From assembly GCF_039536245.1 (NCBI RefSeq), contig NZ_BAAAYN010000062.1, forward strand, positions 1 through 57,521: a DNA stretch of 57,521 bases, read 5' to 3'. Below the pieces are notes generated by a model. It made no database searches and was not told where the DNA came from. It saw nothing but the letters and a program-made list of their open reading frames with translations. Positions 39,515 through 49,052 of the stretch are shown piece by piece; position 1 is the stretch's first letter; each line of letters starts with the position of its first letter. Both the position numbers and the translations under genes were made by a program. Source of the DNA: Cryptosporangium minutisporangium. Its GTDB lineage: Bacteria; Actinomycetota; Actinomycetes; Mycobacteriales; Cryptosporangiaceae.

Positions 39515-39605
39515 GTGGTCGATTCTGCCGGGGATCGCGGACAGGAGTTGACCGCGATCGTCCGTACGGTCGGCGCATCGCTCCTCCCCCTGATCGGAGA
39601 AACCC

Positions 39606-40427
39606 ATGACCGTGCTCGTCACCGGCGCCACCGGCAACGTCGGCCGACCGCTCGTCGACCAGCTGCTCGCCGCCGGACACCCGGTGCGGGCGCTGACCCG
39701 GAACCCGGCGACCGCCGACCTGCCGGCCGGCGCGGAGGTCGTCGCCGGGAACCTCACCTCCGACGAGGACCTGCCCCGGATCTTCGACGGTGTCACCGCC
39801 GCCCACCTGATCACGTTCGGCGACGACTACGCGCCGCTGACCAACGGACCGGAGATCGCCGCGGCCGCCGCCAAGGCCGGCGTCGAGCGCCTGACCGTGC
39901 TCCGGGGCGACGTCGAGCGGAGCCCGCTGGAGGAGGCGCTGGACGCCGCCGGGCTGCGGTGCACAGCGCTCTCGCCGGTCGAGTTCATGTCGAACACGCT
40001 CGGCTGGGCGGAGACGATCGTCGCCGAGGGCGTCGTCCGGGAGGGCTTCGCGACGGCGCGGAGCGCGCTGGTCCACGACGGCGACATCGCGGCGGTCGCG
40101 GCGACGGCGCTGACGTCCGAGAGCCACGCCGGCCGGGACTACTGGCTCACCGGGCCGGAGGTGCTCACCCCGCCCGACCAGGTCCGGATCCTCGCCGAGG
40201 TACTGGACCGGCCGATCCGGTTCGTCGAGCTGTCCCGGGACGAGGTCATCGCGCAGTGGCGCGCGGAGGGGTACGGCGCGGACGACATCGAGTTCTTCCT
40301 GACGATGCGGACCGACCCGCCGGAGGCCGGGTACACGGTGCTGCCGACGATCGAGGAGGTCACCGGCGCGCCCGCCCGCACGTACGCCCAGTGGGTGGCC
40401 GAGCACCGCGCCGCGTTCGGCGGCTGA
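39606..40427 (+). CDS. NmrA-like NAD(P)H-binding protein (atypical SDR)
   Basis: 273 residues, with GGAG 6 nt before the ATG. VTGATGNVGRPLVDQLLAAG and an Arg at the end of strand 2 (ALTRNP) point to NADPH binding. The middle and C-terminal parts (LSPVEFMSN, DIAAVAATAL, YWLTGPEVLT) match NmrA/QOR2-type proteins. Members act as quinone or ketone reductases or as redox sensors. It is divergent from the WYL regulator. Confidence 0.87.
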   Translation: MTVLVTGATGNVGRPLVDQLLAAGHPVRALTRNPATADLPAGAEVVAGNLTSDEDLPRIFDGVTAAHLITFGDDYAPLTNGPEIAAAAAKAGVERLTVLRGDVERSPLEEALDAAGLRCTALSPVEFMSNTLGWAETIVAEGVVREGFATARSALVHDGDIAAVAATALTSESHAGRDYWLTGPEVLTPPDQVRILAEVLDRPIRFVELSRDEVIAQWRAEGYGADDIEFFLTMRTDPPEAGYTVLPTIEEVTGAPARTYAQWVAEHRAAFGG

Positions 40428-40472
40428 ATCCGGCGAAGCGACCGCCGGTGTCCCAGTGACCGCGCCCCAGCC

Positions 40473-40952
40473 TCAGCGCCCGCCGGTGAAGGAGGCCGCC
40501 GGCACGAAGAGCCGATGGCCGGAGCCGTAGGTGACCGTCGCTCCGGCCGGGCTCCATTCGACGGTGAGACGCTCGGCGTCCGTGCCGGTGCCCGCGTCGA
40601 GGCGGACGGGGTGCCCGTAGCCGCCGCTGGGGTCGCTGCCCAGCACCAGCACGTAGTGGTTCTCCCGCGATGCCGCAGCGCCGGAGGACTGGAGTGCCGC
40701 GATCGGCGCGCGCACGTGCCGGAGCACGGCGACGTGGCGAACGTTGTCGGCGTAGACGACCCCGGCGGGCTGGCGGTACACCGCGACGACGGTCGAGCGG
40801 GGCCACCAGAGCGCCACCGCGACCGCGAGCACCGCCACGATCGCCGCGCCGCCCAGCGCCCAGCGGAGCCCCGGCGGCCGCTTCTCCGGCAGCGGGCGGG
40901 TCGGGGGCGACGCGAGGACGTTCACGTCCGGAAGTGTGGCACCCCGGCGCAC
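40473..40952 (-). CDS. Small single-span membrane protein, third gene of kinase cluster
   Basis: 159 residues from GTG at 40952, which lies 3 nt after the stop of the preceding gene and so favours reinitiation there; GTG at 40925 (150 residues) is the alternative. A short charged N-terminus precedes one span (WALGGAAIVAVLAVAVALWW), then an outer beta-rich domain (VVAVYRQPAGVVYADNVRHVAVL, YVLVLGSDPSGGYG). Unrecognised family. It follows a kinase gene and a small soluble gene in the same direction. Confidence 0.65.
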   Translation of the reverse strand: MRRGATLPDVNVLASPPTRPLPEKRPPGLRWALGGAAIVAVLAVAVALWWPRSTVVAVYRQPAGVVYADNVRHVAVLRHVRAPIAALQSSGAAASRENHYVLVLGSDPSGGYGHPVRLDAGTGTDAERLTVEWSPAGATVTYGSGHRLFVPAASFTGGR

Positions 40953-40955
40953 GCG

Positions 40956-41336
40956 CTACCGGTCGTCGGTCAACTCGCTCAGGAGCTGCCGCAGCTCGGC
41001 ACCGGGCGCGCCGAAACCGCCACCGGCCTGCCGCCTGCTCAACTCCGGACGGTCGGCGAGGTGGTGCGGCGAGCAGGCGAACCGCATCGTGTGCCGGAGG
41101 AGCTGCTGGTGGTAGTCGAGCAGCACCGCCGCGCGGCGCCGCTGCGGGGTATCGGTCGGCAGCGCCTGCAGCAGGTCCCAGTAACGGCCGGACAGCCGGG
41201 ACGCCGCACGGGCCCAGAACCCGACGACGTCGGCGCCCCCGGACAGCGCGGCCAGCGCGTCCTCGGCGATCGGCTGCAGGGAGACCGCCTCGCGCAGCGT
41301 CGCGGCGAGCGTCTCGTCCACGATGGTGCGCGCCAC
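40956..41336 (-). CDS. Small helical protein of unknown function, second gene of kinase cluster
   Basis: 126 residues from GTG at 41336, with a strong GGAGGTGA 6 nt upstream. The sequence is mostly helical (TLAATLREAVSLQPIAEDAL, RRRAAVLLDYHQQLLRHTM) with one Cys and no span or signal. It lies 72 bp downstream of the Ser/Thr kinase gene and 3 nt before the next gene. A regulatory or substrate relation to the kinase is possible but rests only on position. Confidence 0.65.
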   Translation of the reverse strand: MARTIVDETLAATLREAVSLQPIAEDALAALSGGADVVGFWARAASRLSGRYWDLLQALPTDTPQRRRAAVLLDYHQQLLRHTMRFACSPHHLADRPELSRRQAGGGFGAPGAELRQLLSELTDDR

Positions 41337-41408
41337 GATCGCTCACCTCCTCACCACGGGAGGAGATTCACTCTTCGCTGGACCCGCGCCGTGGTCAAGG
41401 CCGGTTGG

Positions 41409-42683
41409 TCAGCCGGAGCGTTGGGCCTGTCCCAGCACGACCCCGACCGCGATGCTCAGCGCTGCCAGCAGCGCGATCGCCACGGCCAGGACGATCCAGG
41501 TCCGCCGGCTGAAGCCCTCGTCCTCGCCTGACCAGGCGTCGATCCGGCGCCGGACCTCCTCGGACGAGAGCGGCTCGACCGGACCGGAGGGGAACGGGAC
41601 GGGCTCGTCGTCGGGGGCCGCGTGCCGCCCTTTGCGCCGGGCGGGCGTGCGCCGGGGTGCGTCCACGGCCACCCGCGCGTCGTCAGCGGCGGCGCGCGCC
41701 GGTCCGTCGTCCCCGGCGATCGGATCCCGGGTGGTCGACCTGGATCGCCGCAGCGACCGGCTCACCGACCGGCGGCCTCCGCCGGTGGTGCCGGTCGCCG
41801 CCCGCAGCAGGTCCTCCTCGATCCGCAGCGGGGTCTCCGCGCCGGTCAACCAGGCCGGGCCCAGCTCGGCCGCCGCAGCCGCGGCGAGGAGCAGCCCGAA
41901 GTCCTTCGCCGACTCCGGGCGCTCCGAGGGATCCCGGCGCAGCGCCTGCCCGACGACCGCCGCGAATCGGTCCGGCATCCCGCCCGGCAGCTCGGGGCCG
42001 CGGTAGATCTGGTGGTGCAGCATCTCGGGCACCGGCAGGTCCACCGGGTACGGAGGACGCCCGGTGAGCATGTGGTAGGTCACGCCGGCCAGCGCGTAGA
42101 CGTCGGTGGCCGGGCGAACCTGCTGCCCGAGGATCTGCTCCGGCGCGGCGTAACCGGGCGTTCCGACCAGCGAACCGCTGGTCACCATGCTGCCCTCGAA
42201 GATCTTGGCCAGGCCGAAGTCGGTCACCTTGGCCGCACCGTCGGCGGCGAACAGCACGTTGTCGGGCTTGACGTCCCGGTGCACGATCCCGCGGACGTGT
42301 GCCGCGTGCAGGGCGTCGGCGACCGACAGCGCGATCGCGCACGCCTCCTCCGGCCGTAGCCCGGCGTCGAGCCGGTCGGTCAGGGTTCCGCCCGGGCAGT
42401 GCTCCATCACCAGGACGCACAGGCCCTCGTCGTCGGCGTAGTCGTGGACGTGCACGACGTGTGGATGGTCGAACGCCGCCATCACCTGCGCCTCGGCGAG
42501 GAACCGACGCTCGGCGGCCGGGTCGTGCATCGACAGCACCTTGATCGCGACCGGCCGTCCGAGCTGGCGGTGGCGCCCCTCCAGAACCAGCCCGAATCCG
42601 CCGCTGCCGACCTGCCGCCCCAGCTCGTAGGAGGGCAGCGCATTCGCGATCTTGGCCCGGTCGAACAGCACGTCGCTAGCCAT
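41409..42683 (-). CDS. Membrane-anchored serine/threonine protein kinase (PknB-like)
   Basis: 424 residues from ATG at 42683. The kinase core is complete: Gly loop GSGGFG (26-31), Lys48, catalytic HRDVKPDN (His137, Asp139), DFG (157-159), and [10 protein letters not shown]. An Arg/Ser/Pro-rich juxtamembrane segment leads to a single C-terminal span ([23 protein letters not shown]). Only a few residues follow it, so there is no extracellular PASTA sensor. Signals probably enter through the cytoplasmic side or a partner. Two small genes follow in the same direction. Confidence 0.92.
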   Translation of the reverse strand: MASDVLFDRAKIANALPSYELGRQVGSGGFGLVLEGRHRQLGRPVAIKVLSMHDPAAERRFLAEAQVMAAFDHPHVVHVHDYADDEGLCVLVMEHCPGGTLTDRLDAGLRPEEACAIALSVADALHAAHVRGIVHRDVKPDNVLFAADGAAKVTDFGLAKIFEGSMVTSGSLVGTPGYAAPEQILGQQVRPATDVYALAGVTYHMLTGRPPYPVDLPVPEMLHHQIYRGPELPGGMPDRFAAVVGQALRRDPSERPESAKDFGLLLAAAAAAELGPAWLTGAETPLRIEEDLLRAATGTTGGGRRSVSRSLRRSRSTTRDPIAGDDGPARAAADDARVAVDAPRRTPARRKGRHAAPDDEPVPFPSGPVEPLSSEEVRRRIDAWSGEDEGFSRRTWIVLAVAIALLAALSIAVGVVLGQAQRSG

Positions 42684-42733
42684 AGCACACGATCCCGGTT
42701 GCGACCCAACCCGACACCGATACCGTCGGACGG

Positions 42734-43204
42734 GTGGATGCCGTGCTGACCACCGCACGCTTGACGCTGCGCCCGGCGGCCGACGCGGACGTGGCCGCGC
42801 TGCGCGCGCACTGGGGCAGGCCGGAGGTCCGGCGTTTCCTGTTCGACGGCAGCCCGCCGACGTCGGCTCAGGTCCGCGAGCTGCTGCCGGTCGTCTGGGT
42901 GGTGTTCGAGCGCACGACGTCGACGCTGGTCGGCGCCGTGGGGCTGCGGACGCTGGACGGCGTGGGGCCGGAGGTCCTGTACAGCCTCGAGCCGGAGCAC
43001 CAGGGACGCGGGTACGCGACCGAGGCGGTCGGCGCCGTGGTCGGCCACGCCCTGGGCGTCCTGCGGCTGCCGTGCGTCGTCGCCGAGGTCGATCAGGCCA
43101 ACCGCGCGTCGGCCGCGGTGGCCGAGCGGCTGGGGATGCGACCGTTCGCCACCGTGCCGGGAGCGCTCGGGCCGCTGGTCCGGTACCGCCGGGAACCCGG
43201 CTGA
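42734..43204 (+). CDS. GNAT-family N-acetyltransferase
   Basis: 156 residues from GTG at 42734, supported by TACCGT (42721-42726) 7 nt upstream, the leaderless pattern. It follows the RimJ/L-type GNAT layout: [28 protein letters not shown], the acetyl-CoA loop [12 protein letters not shown], and [15 protein letters not shown]. Such enzymes acetylate protein N-termini or small amines. The substrate is unknown. It is divergent from the kinase gene. Confidence 0.88.
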   Translation: MDAVLTTARLTLRPAADADVAALRAHWGRPEVRRFLFDGSPPTSAQVRELLPVVWVVFERTTSTLVGAVGLRTLDGVGPEVLYSLEPEHQGRGYATEAVGAVVGHALGVLRLPCVVAEVDQANRASAAVAERLGMRPFATVPGALGPLVRYRREPG

Positions 43205-43251
43205 CGGCCCTGGCGACGACCGCCGCCGCGGGACGTGATCGGATCCGGAGC

Positions 43252-43587
43252 GTGACGATCGTGCGCTCGCTGCTGCTCTTCGCCCTCGCGGCGCTCGCCG
43301 AGATCGGCGGTGCCTGGCTGGTCTGGCAGGGCTGGCGGGAGCACCGCGGCGTGCTCTGGATCGCCGGCGGTGTGCTGGCGCTAGGGGCCTACGGGTTCGT
43401 CGCCACCTTCCAGCCGGATCCGAACTTCGGGCGGATCCTGGCCGCCTACGGCGGGATCTTCGTCGCCGGTTCGCTGGCCTGGGGCGTCGTCGTGGACAAG
43501 TTCCGGCCCGACCGGTGGGACCTGATCGGCGCCGTGATCTGCCTCGTCGGCGTCGCCGTGATCATGTACGCCCCGCGCGGGCACTGA
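43252..43587 (+). CDS. YnfA/UPF0060-family small membrane protein
   Basis: 111 residues from GTG, with GGAG just upstream. It has four membrane spans and the family blocks [45 protein letters not shown] and [20 protein letters not shown]. Length and topology match UPF0060, related to small multidrug-type transporters. Its last 207 bp are overlapped on the other strand by the membrane-protein gene ending at 43381. Confidence 0.92.
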   Translation: MTIVRSLLLFALAALAEIGGAWLVWQGWREHRGVLWIAGGVLALGAYGFVATFQPDPNFGRILAAYGGIFVAGSLAWGVVVDKFRPDRWDLIGAVICLVGVAVIMYAPRGH

Positions 43588-44019
43588 CCGCAACCTGCCT
43601 CGGACCGCGAGGAGTCCGCACACGCCCCAGACCAGGAAGAACGGGGACCACAGCAGCAGGTCCCAGCGCGCGGTGTCGGCGGTCGCGGCCGAGGTGTCGG
43701 CGAGCAGCCGTTGCACGCTGCCGACGCCCTGGAGAAGCGCCCGCGTGATCATCAGTACCGCCGCGGCCGCGACCGCGATCGCCGCGATCCGCCGCCGCGC
43801 GGCCGCCCTCAGAACGACGATCCAGGCCACGGCGAGTCCGACGCTCACCCAGTGCCCGAGCACCGTCGCGGGCTCACGCGCCAGCGCGGCCTCGATCGCC
43901 TCCGCCGGGAGCGGCGCCTGCCGGAGCCCGAGGGTGCCACCGAGTGCCCAGTAGAGCTTCAGCCCGCCGTACGCCGCGGTGCACGCCACCGCGGCGCCGA
44001 GAGCGCGCTGCCGGGTCAC
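43381..44019 (-). CDS. Small multi-span membrane protein, second of a coupled pair
   Basis: 212 residues from GTG at 44019, which overlaps the upstream stop as GTGA. Segments include [58 protein letters not shown] and [21 protein letters not shown], giving about four spans. The GlyxLys-Tyr-Trp-Ala-xx-Gly-xLeu-Gly pattern resembles the upstream gene product, so they are probable paralogues. The charged C-terminal tail of about 65 residues is encoded antisense to ynfA. A gene end nearer 43590, lost by mutation, is conceivable. Function unknown. Confidence 0.65.
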   Translation of the reverse strand: MTRQRALGAAVACTAAYGGLKLYWALGGTLGLRQAPLPAEAIEAALAREPATVLGHWVSVGLAVAWIVVLRAAARRRIAAIAVAAAAVLMITRALLQGVGSVQRLLADTSAATADTARWDLLLWSPFFLVWGVCGLLAVRGRLRSVPARGVHDHGDADEADHGADQVPPVGPELVHDDAPGQRTGDEDPAVGGQDPPEVRIRLEGGDEPVGP

Positions 44020-44465
44020 CGGAGTTCCCGGGTCCGGCGCTGGTAGGAGAGCACCATGGTCAGCCACAGCCCGGCCAGCACCGCCGACTGCAGCGCGCTC
44101 CCCACGGCTGACCAGCCGTCCGTGGCGAGCCGGAACACGACGAACGGCACGCCGGCCGCGAGCGGCACCAGCGCGCCCCACAGGCCGGTCAGGATCAGCC
44201 ATCGGGGCGGCAACCACCGCGCGACCGCGCCGTCGCGGGGCACGACGGTGGCCACCGCGAGCAGCGCGGCGACCAGGCCGAGGGCGGCGAGCGCCCACTG
44301 CCGCTGGGGGACGTAGCCCAGCTGCTCGTACGCCTCGGGCGGTACGGTCGCCCCGCCGGGGAGACCCAGCCGGCCCTGCGTCGCGTAGTACGCCTTGCCG
44401 GCGGCGTACCCGAGGAACAGGGTCGCGCACAGAGCGGCTGGCCACACGTACCGGGGAACTCGCAT
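44016..44465 (-). CDS. Small multi-span membrane protein, first of a coupled pair
   Basis: 149 residues from ATG at 44465. Four predicted spans: YVWPAALCATLFLGYAAG, WALAALGLVAALLAVATVV, WLILTGLWGALVPLAAGVPF and SAVLAGLWLTMVLSY. The N-terminal GKAYYATQGRLGLPG is echoed in the downstream gene ([16 protein letters not shown]). A translationally coupled (GTGA) pair of related membrane proteins suggests a hetero-oligomer. No family recognised. Confidence 0.7.
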   Translation of the reverse strand: MRVPRYVWPAALCATLFLGYAAGKAYYATQGRLGLPGGATVPPEAYEQLGYVPQRQWALAALGLVAALLAVATVVPRDGAVARWLPPRWLILTGLWGALVPLAAGVPFVVFRLATDGWSAVGSALQSAVLAGLWLTMVLSYQRRTRELR

Positions 44466-44599
44466 GTCGGTGCCTCCTCGACCTTCGGGACGACACCTAC
44501 GTTCCGCTCCCCACGTGCACGGCGCGTCGTGCGCGGGGCTACGGCATGCGACCAAAGTCGACGTGCGCAGTAACTATCGTCTGCTCGGGGCGTCGGACG

Positions 44600-45451
44600 C
44601 TAGAACAACGTCAGCGGCTCGACCGGAGCCGGATCGGGCAGCGCGGCCAGCCCGGGGATCCGGACCCGGACCTCGTCGTGGAAGCGGCGGGCGAGGGCGG
44701 GCGCGTCGGCGTTGTCCGGAGTGTGGACGAACACCGTCGGTGAACGGCCCTCCCGCAGCCAGCCGACGACGGTCTCCACCCACGGCTGCCAGCCCTCGAC
44801 GGTCCGCGCGGTGTCGTCCCGGCCGAGGTACCGGACGATCGGCCGGTCGGTCAGGGCGATCGAACGCCGCGCCACCCGCGGCTTCTTCGTCCAGGCGTCC
44901 CGTTCGGCGTCGCTCGTCGGCGGCGATCCGAAGAGCGCGGTCGTGTCGAACGGCACCCACTCGGCGCCGACCGTGGCGAGCACCTGTTCGAGCGCGCCGG
45001 TCGCGCGGGCGTCGTCGAAGAACGCCGGGTGACGAACCTCGACCGCGTACCGGAAGGAACCGGGAAGGCGCCGGAGGAAGCTCGCGAGCACGGACAGGTC
45101 GGACGGGGCGAACGAGCCGGGCAGCTGGATCCAGAGCGCGTGCGCTCGCGGGCCGAGCGGTTCGACCGCGTCCAGGAACGCCCGGACCTCCTGGTCGACG
45201 CCGGTGAAGCGGCGCTCGTGCGTGACGATTTTCGGGAACTTCACCACGAACCGGAAGCCCGGGTCGGTCTGCTCGGCCCAGGTTGCCACGGTCTCCCGCG
45301 GCGGCGTCGCGTAGAACGTCGTGTTGCCCTCGACCGCGTCGCACCATCCCGCGTAGGCCCGCAGGCGCTCACCGGCCGGCAGCGGGTGCGGGACGAATCG
45401 CCCCTGCCACGGTCGGTGCGTCCACATCGCGCACCCGACGGCAAGCCGCAC
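44600..45451 (-). CDS. DUF72-domain protein (YecE-like)
   Basis: 283 residues from GTG, with GAGG 8 nt upstream. It is a TIM-barrel-like protein with the DUF72 signatures: VEGNTTFYATPPRETVATWAEQ, FRFVVKFPKIVTHERR, ALWIQLPGSF, YAVEVRHPAFF, and a late VFVHTPDNADAPALARRF. DUF72 proteins are widespread and their function is not established. A stand-alone gene here. Confidence 0.92.
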   Translation of the reverse strand: MRLAVGCAMWTHRPWQGRFVPHPLPAGERLRAYAGWCDAVEGNTTFYATPPRETVATWAEQTDPGFRFVVKFPKIVTHERRFTGVDQEVRAFLDAVEPLGPRAHALWIQLPGSFAPSDLSVLASFLRRLPGSFRYAVEVRHPAFFDDARATGALEQVLATVGAEWVPFDTTALFGSPPTSDAERDAWTKKPRVARRSIALTDRPIVRYLGRDDTARTVEGWQPWVETVVGWLREGRSPTVFVHTPDNADAPALARRFHDEVRVRIPGLAALPDPAPVEPLTLF

Positions 45452-45582
45452 GTGCCCAGCCTCGCTCTCCGCTCGCGTGGTCGACGTCCCAGCCTACTGT
45501 CGTGAGTCAGAGGTTCGTCACCGAGAAGTAGAAGGCAGACGGCTGGTGAAGCCGGGCGCGGACGCATCAACGCGTCAAGACA

Positions 45583-46875
45583 CTAGGTGGCCAAGAGCGG
45601 AGACGGGGTGCCGCGGTGGCCAGGCTCGGTCTTCCCGTCCTTCTCGGTTCGCTCGTCCGCTTCGTCGCGCTCGTCCGGGGTCTCGTCGCGCTTCTCCGCC
45701 TCCGCGGGCTCCGGATCCGGCGGCGGAGGCTCCAGCAGCCGGCTGCCGCGGACGTCCCGCAGCAGCTCGTACGCCGCGATCACCAGCGCCACGAGCATCA
45801 GCGCGGACAGGACCTTGCGGTCCACGTACGTCCCCGGGGGCCCGCCCCGCAGCATGAACGGCAGGTACGACAGGAACGACCCCGCCTGGACGATCAGCGG
45901 GAGATACCAGCGCCGGGGCACGTAGAAGGCGAGGACGAGCGTCAGTACGTCGGCGAGGTAGAAGTAGCGCTCGTGCATCCGGGGCTGGAGGAACGGCACC
46001 AGAATCGCGAAGCACGCGGCCGCCGTGACGATCCGCGTCCGGTCCAGCTCGGTGCGGGTCGCGGTCAGTACCCAGCAGATACCGAGCACCACCGCGGCGG
46101 CGAGCAGCGTCCCGATCGCGGCCATCTCCACGGCGCCGACCCGCACGTCGAAGAACTGGTAGATGGTCGGCCCGCCGCGGGTCAGCCGCTTCGGGTCGTC
46201 GAGCTGGTGAATGTAGAGCGTCAGGACCTCGATCGGGTCCCTCCCGATCAGCATGATCGGGACGTCGATCGCGACGTAGACGACCGGCGCGATGAGCAGC
46301 GTCCGCCAGCGCACCAGACCGGCCAGCAGGAGAAGCGCGAGCACCGGGAAGATGAAGACGCCCAGCGGCTTGAACGCGTAGGCGAGCGCGCAGAACGAGA
46401 CCGCAAGCCACGGCCGGTCGCGGAGGAAGAAGTAGAGCGCTCCGACCGCGAACGACGCCCAGATCGAGTCGCACTGGCCGTACATCGACGCGTTGAGGAC
46501 CACCGTCGGCATCAAGACCGTGATCAGCGCGGCGGCGGTCGGGATCCGCCAGCCGCGGTACCGGAGCGCGACGATGCGGTAGACGAACCAGGCGAGCACC
46601 ACGTCGAAGACGACGAAGATCGCCTTGAGGTTGAACAGCAGCTCGCCGGGAAGCCAGCCGGCCAGCATCAGCAGGTACAGGAACGGCGCGTTGTAGTTGC
46701 CGACCGGAGAGTCCCAGCCGTGCTCCTGTAAGTGGGCGTACCAGTCGAAGAAGACCCGCATGTCGTCGGTGACGTAGTCCCGCCCGACGAGCCGGGCAGC
46801 CACGGCGATCGCCACCAGGGCGGCCAGCACGGCCCACTCGGAGGCGGGAATCGATCGCAGGCGTTGCACACTCAT
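45583..46875 (-). CDS. GT-C fold polyprenol-dependent glycosyltransferase (GT87/mannosyltransferase-like)
   Basis: 430 residues with about ten membrane spans. The first extracytoplasmic loop carries an acidic pair in VTDDMRVFFDWY, typical of GT-C catalytic loops. Further family features are MYGQCDSIWASFAVGAL, AYAFKPLGVFIFPVL and RMHERYFY. GT87/PIG-M-type enzymes transfer mannose or arabinose from polyprenyl-phosphate sugars to envelope glycans. The C-terminal 55 residues form a highly charged cytoplasmic tail rich in Glu, Asp and Pro. The acceptor is unknown. Confidence 0.85.
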   Translation of the reverse strand: MSVQRLRSIPASEWAVLAALVAIAVAARLVGRDYVTDDMRVFFDWYAHLQEHGWDSPVGNYNAPFLYLLMLAGWLPGELLFNLKAIFVVFDVVLAWFVYRIVALRYRGWRIPTAAALITVLMPTVVLNASMYGQCDSIWASFAVGALYFFLRDRPWLAVSFCALAYAFKPLGVFIFPVLALLLLAGLVRWRTLLIAPVVYVAIDVPIMLIGRDPIEVLTLYIHQLDDPKRLTRGGPTIYQFFDVRVGAVEMAAIGTLLAAAVVLGICWVLTATRTELDRTRIVTAAACFAILVPFLQPRMHERYFYLADVLTLVLAFYVPRRWYLPLIVQAGSFLSYLPFMLRGGPPGTYVDRKVLSALMLVALVIAAYELLRDVRGSRLLEPPPPDPEPAEAEKRDETPDERDEADERTEKDGKTEPGHRGTPSPLLAT

Positions 46876-46975
46876 GCCAGGAGAACTCCGTCAACCGGGG
46901 GCTTCGAGCACCGCAAGGCGCGCGCGATGATCGTAATAGGCCCGTCACGCGCGCCGTACTCGGCCGTGACAACCG

Positions 46976-47437
46976 CTAGGTCTCGCCGCGGGCCAGGCGC
47001 GCGAACTGGTCGAACGGAATCTGCCGCACCAGCGGGTCGGCGTGCCGGTGAACGATCTCCCACCGCTCGCCGGCCCGGCGGAACACCAGCGTGACCCGCA
47101 GCGACCAGTCCTGGTCGGGGTAACCGCCGACCTCGCCGTGCTGTCGCTCCACCGCCACCAGGACGGCCAGCGACCCGGAGACATAGGACTCCACCACGTC
47201 CAGCCAGGCCTCGCCGGAAGCGAAGAACTCCGCGGTCGCGGCCGCGCCCTCTTCGGTGTAGACGAAGCCGCGCGACGTCTCCCCGCCGTAGGGCGGCATC
47301 AGCGTGTAGTCGTCCGGGTGGTCGAAGAGCGAGAGGTAGTGGTGGATGTCGCCGCGAATGTACGCGGCCGCCGCCTCGTCCATCGCCCTGATCAGCTCGG
47401 CCAACTGATCCTCGGTGATCTCCGCCTCCGCGGTCAT
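46976..47437 (-). CDS. SnoaL/NTF2-like domain protein (DUF4440-type)
   Basis: 153 residues from ATG at 47437, with GGAGG about 11 nt upstream. It is an alpha+beta cone fold: two N-terminal helices (LIRAMDEAAAAYIRGDIHHY), an LFDHPDDYTLMPPYGGE loop and late strands (WSLRVTLVFRRAGERWEIVHRHADP). Members bind or transform small ligands, and many have unknown substrates. It lies between the glycosyltransferase and the divergent acyltransferase gene. Confidence 0.85.
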   Translation of the reverse strand: MTAEAEITEDQLAELIRAMDEAAAAYIRGDIHHYLSLFDHPDDYTLMPPYGGETSRGFVYTEEGAAATAEFFASGEAWLDVVESYVSGSLAVLVAVERQHGEVGGYPDQDWSLRVTLVFRRAGERWEIVHRHADPLVRQIPFDQFARLARGET

Positions 47438-47666
47438 GGCGACATCATCCTCCGCCGAGCAGCGGCGGGCGAGGCCTCCGCGGAGATCGGGCGAGATCGG
47501 GTGGTTCCCGGAGTGTTCGGACCGGCGCAGTTCACCCGAGTTAGGGACCTGCTGTGATTCAGCGCTCATACGGCTTGAAACGGATCTCTAAGCTGTGTGA
47601 TCTCTCAGGATTCACACTTGTCCGCGTAGGTTGCAGACGTCACCGATCGCTTGGAGTTTCTCGTCG

Positions 47667-49052
47667 ATGACCGCGTCCGTCGGCTCCCGCCTGCCCTCCG
47701 CACGCCCACGCGAGCTGTATCTGGACGCGTTACGGACGGCCGCGATCGTGCGGGTCGTGGTCTACCACACCTTCGGCGGAGCGTGGCTGAGCTGGGCTTT
47801 CCCCGCCATGGGCGTGATGTTCGCGCTGGCCGGCGGGCTGATGGTGAAGTCGTTGGACCGGCAGCCGGCGACCACCGTGATCCGGAACCGCGTGCGCCGG
47901 CTGCTTCCGGCGCTGTGGCTGTTCGGCGCGGTCATGATCCCGGTGATGATCTGGCAGGGTGGCGCACTGGGCACCTGGTCCGATTCGGACACCGGCGACC
48001 CGATACCGCTCTGGCACCTGGTGTTCTGGCTGGTGCCGATCTTCGATCCGCCCGGCAACGAGTGGGGCGAGAACGCCACGGTCGTGCTCTGGTACCTGCG
48101 CACCTACCTGTGGCTGGTCGCGCTCAGCCCGCTGCTGCTCCGGGCATTCCGCAAGTGGCCGGTCCCGACGCTGATCGCTCCGCTGGGCATCATCGTCGCG
48201 CAGGCGTTCGGGCTGATTCCCGAGGCGGACGACGGTCTGCTCTGGGCGCTCCTCTCCGACCTCGGCATCTTCGCGCCGTGCTGGATCCTGGGGTTCGCCC
48301 ACCGCACCGGCGCGCTCAACCGGATTCCGGTCCCCGCGTTGCTGACGTTCGTCGCGGTTGCCGGGGGCGCCGGCATCGCGTGGGCGCTCACCCACCCGTC
48401 GGAGACCGACACCGGGTTCTCCTACGACCTCAACGCGATCCCGATCGCGCAGGCGCTCTGGTCGATGGCGATCATCGTCCCCCTGCTGCGGTTCGCTCCG
48501 GAGGCGAGCTGGATCGGCCGGACGCCGGTCCTGGGTCGGTTCGTCGCGCTGGTGAACGCGCGAGCCGTGACCATCTATCTGTGGCACAACATCCTGATCG
48601 ACATGTCGTACCTGATCAGCGAACGGATGGAGGGGATCGGGGGGATCTGGGAGTCCGGCATCACGTACCACCCCGCCTGGATCTTCGGCACGACGTGGGT
48701 GCTGATCCTGTTGGCGGTCGTGGTGTTCGGGTGGGTGGAGGATCTGGCCGCCCGGCGACGTCCGCGGCTCTTCCCGGTCGGTCCGTCCGCGGCCGCGCAG
48801 CGCGCGGCGCACGAGGCGGCGGCCGCCGATCCACCCATTGCCGATCCACGGAGCTATCCACCGGGCGCCGACTGGCGCGGTGATCCCGCGCACGTACCGG
48901 CTGCCCGCGGGTCCGCTCCCCCATCCCAGGCCGGTGGCTACCCGTCGGCCGCGCATCCGTACGGCCCCGGGCCGGTGCACCCGGAGGGCTACTCGACGCC
49001 GGAGCCCGGCTACTCCGGCCGACACCGCGGGCGGCGGCGTGCCGACCGTTGA
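47667..49052 (+). CDS. Acyltransferase-3-family integral membrane protein
   Basis: 461 residues from ATG at 47667; an upstream TTG at 47631 is possible. The N-terminus has the family pattern RELYLDALRTAAIVRVVVYH, with the conserved Arg and His, followed by about ten spans. The C-terminal 110 residues are a Pro/Ala/His/Gly-rich cytoplasmic tail. Such enzymes O-acylate envelope polysaccharides, lipids or antibiotics. The last 14 nt overlap the next gene, so the two are probably co-expressed. Confidence 0.88.
   Translation: MTASVGSRLPSARPRELYLDALRTAAIVRVVVYHTFGGAWLSWAFPAMGVMFALAGGLMVKSLDRQPATTVIRNRVRRLLPALWLFGAVMIPVMIWQGGALGTWSDSDTGDPIPLWHLVFWLVPIFDPPGNEWGENATVVLWYLRTYLWLVALSPLLLRAFRKWPVPTLIAPLGIIVAQAFGLIPEADDGLLWALLSDLGIFAPCWILGFAHRTGALNRIPVPALLTFVAVAGGAGIAWALTHPSETDTGFSYDLNAIPIAQALWSMAIIVPLLRFAPEASWIGRTPVLGRFVALVNARAVTIYLWHNILIDMSYLISERMEGIGGIWESGITYHPAWIFGTTWVLILLAVVVFGWVEDLAARRRPRLFPVGPSAAAQRAAHEAAAADPPIADPRSYPPGADWRGDPAHVPAARGSAPPSQAGGYPSAAHPYGPGPVHPEGYSTPEPGYSGRHRGRRRADR

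Noticed and set aside
46880-46889. GGAGAACTCC before the glycosyltransferase gene as an operator palindrome
   Set aside because: Arms are only 4 bp around AA and overlap the expected ribosome-binding region; easily a chance match.
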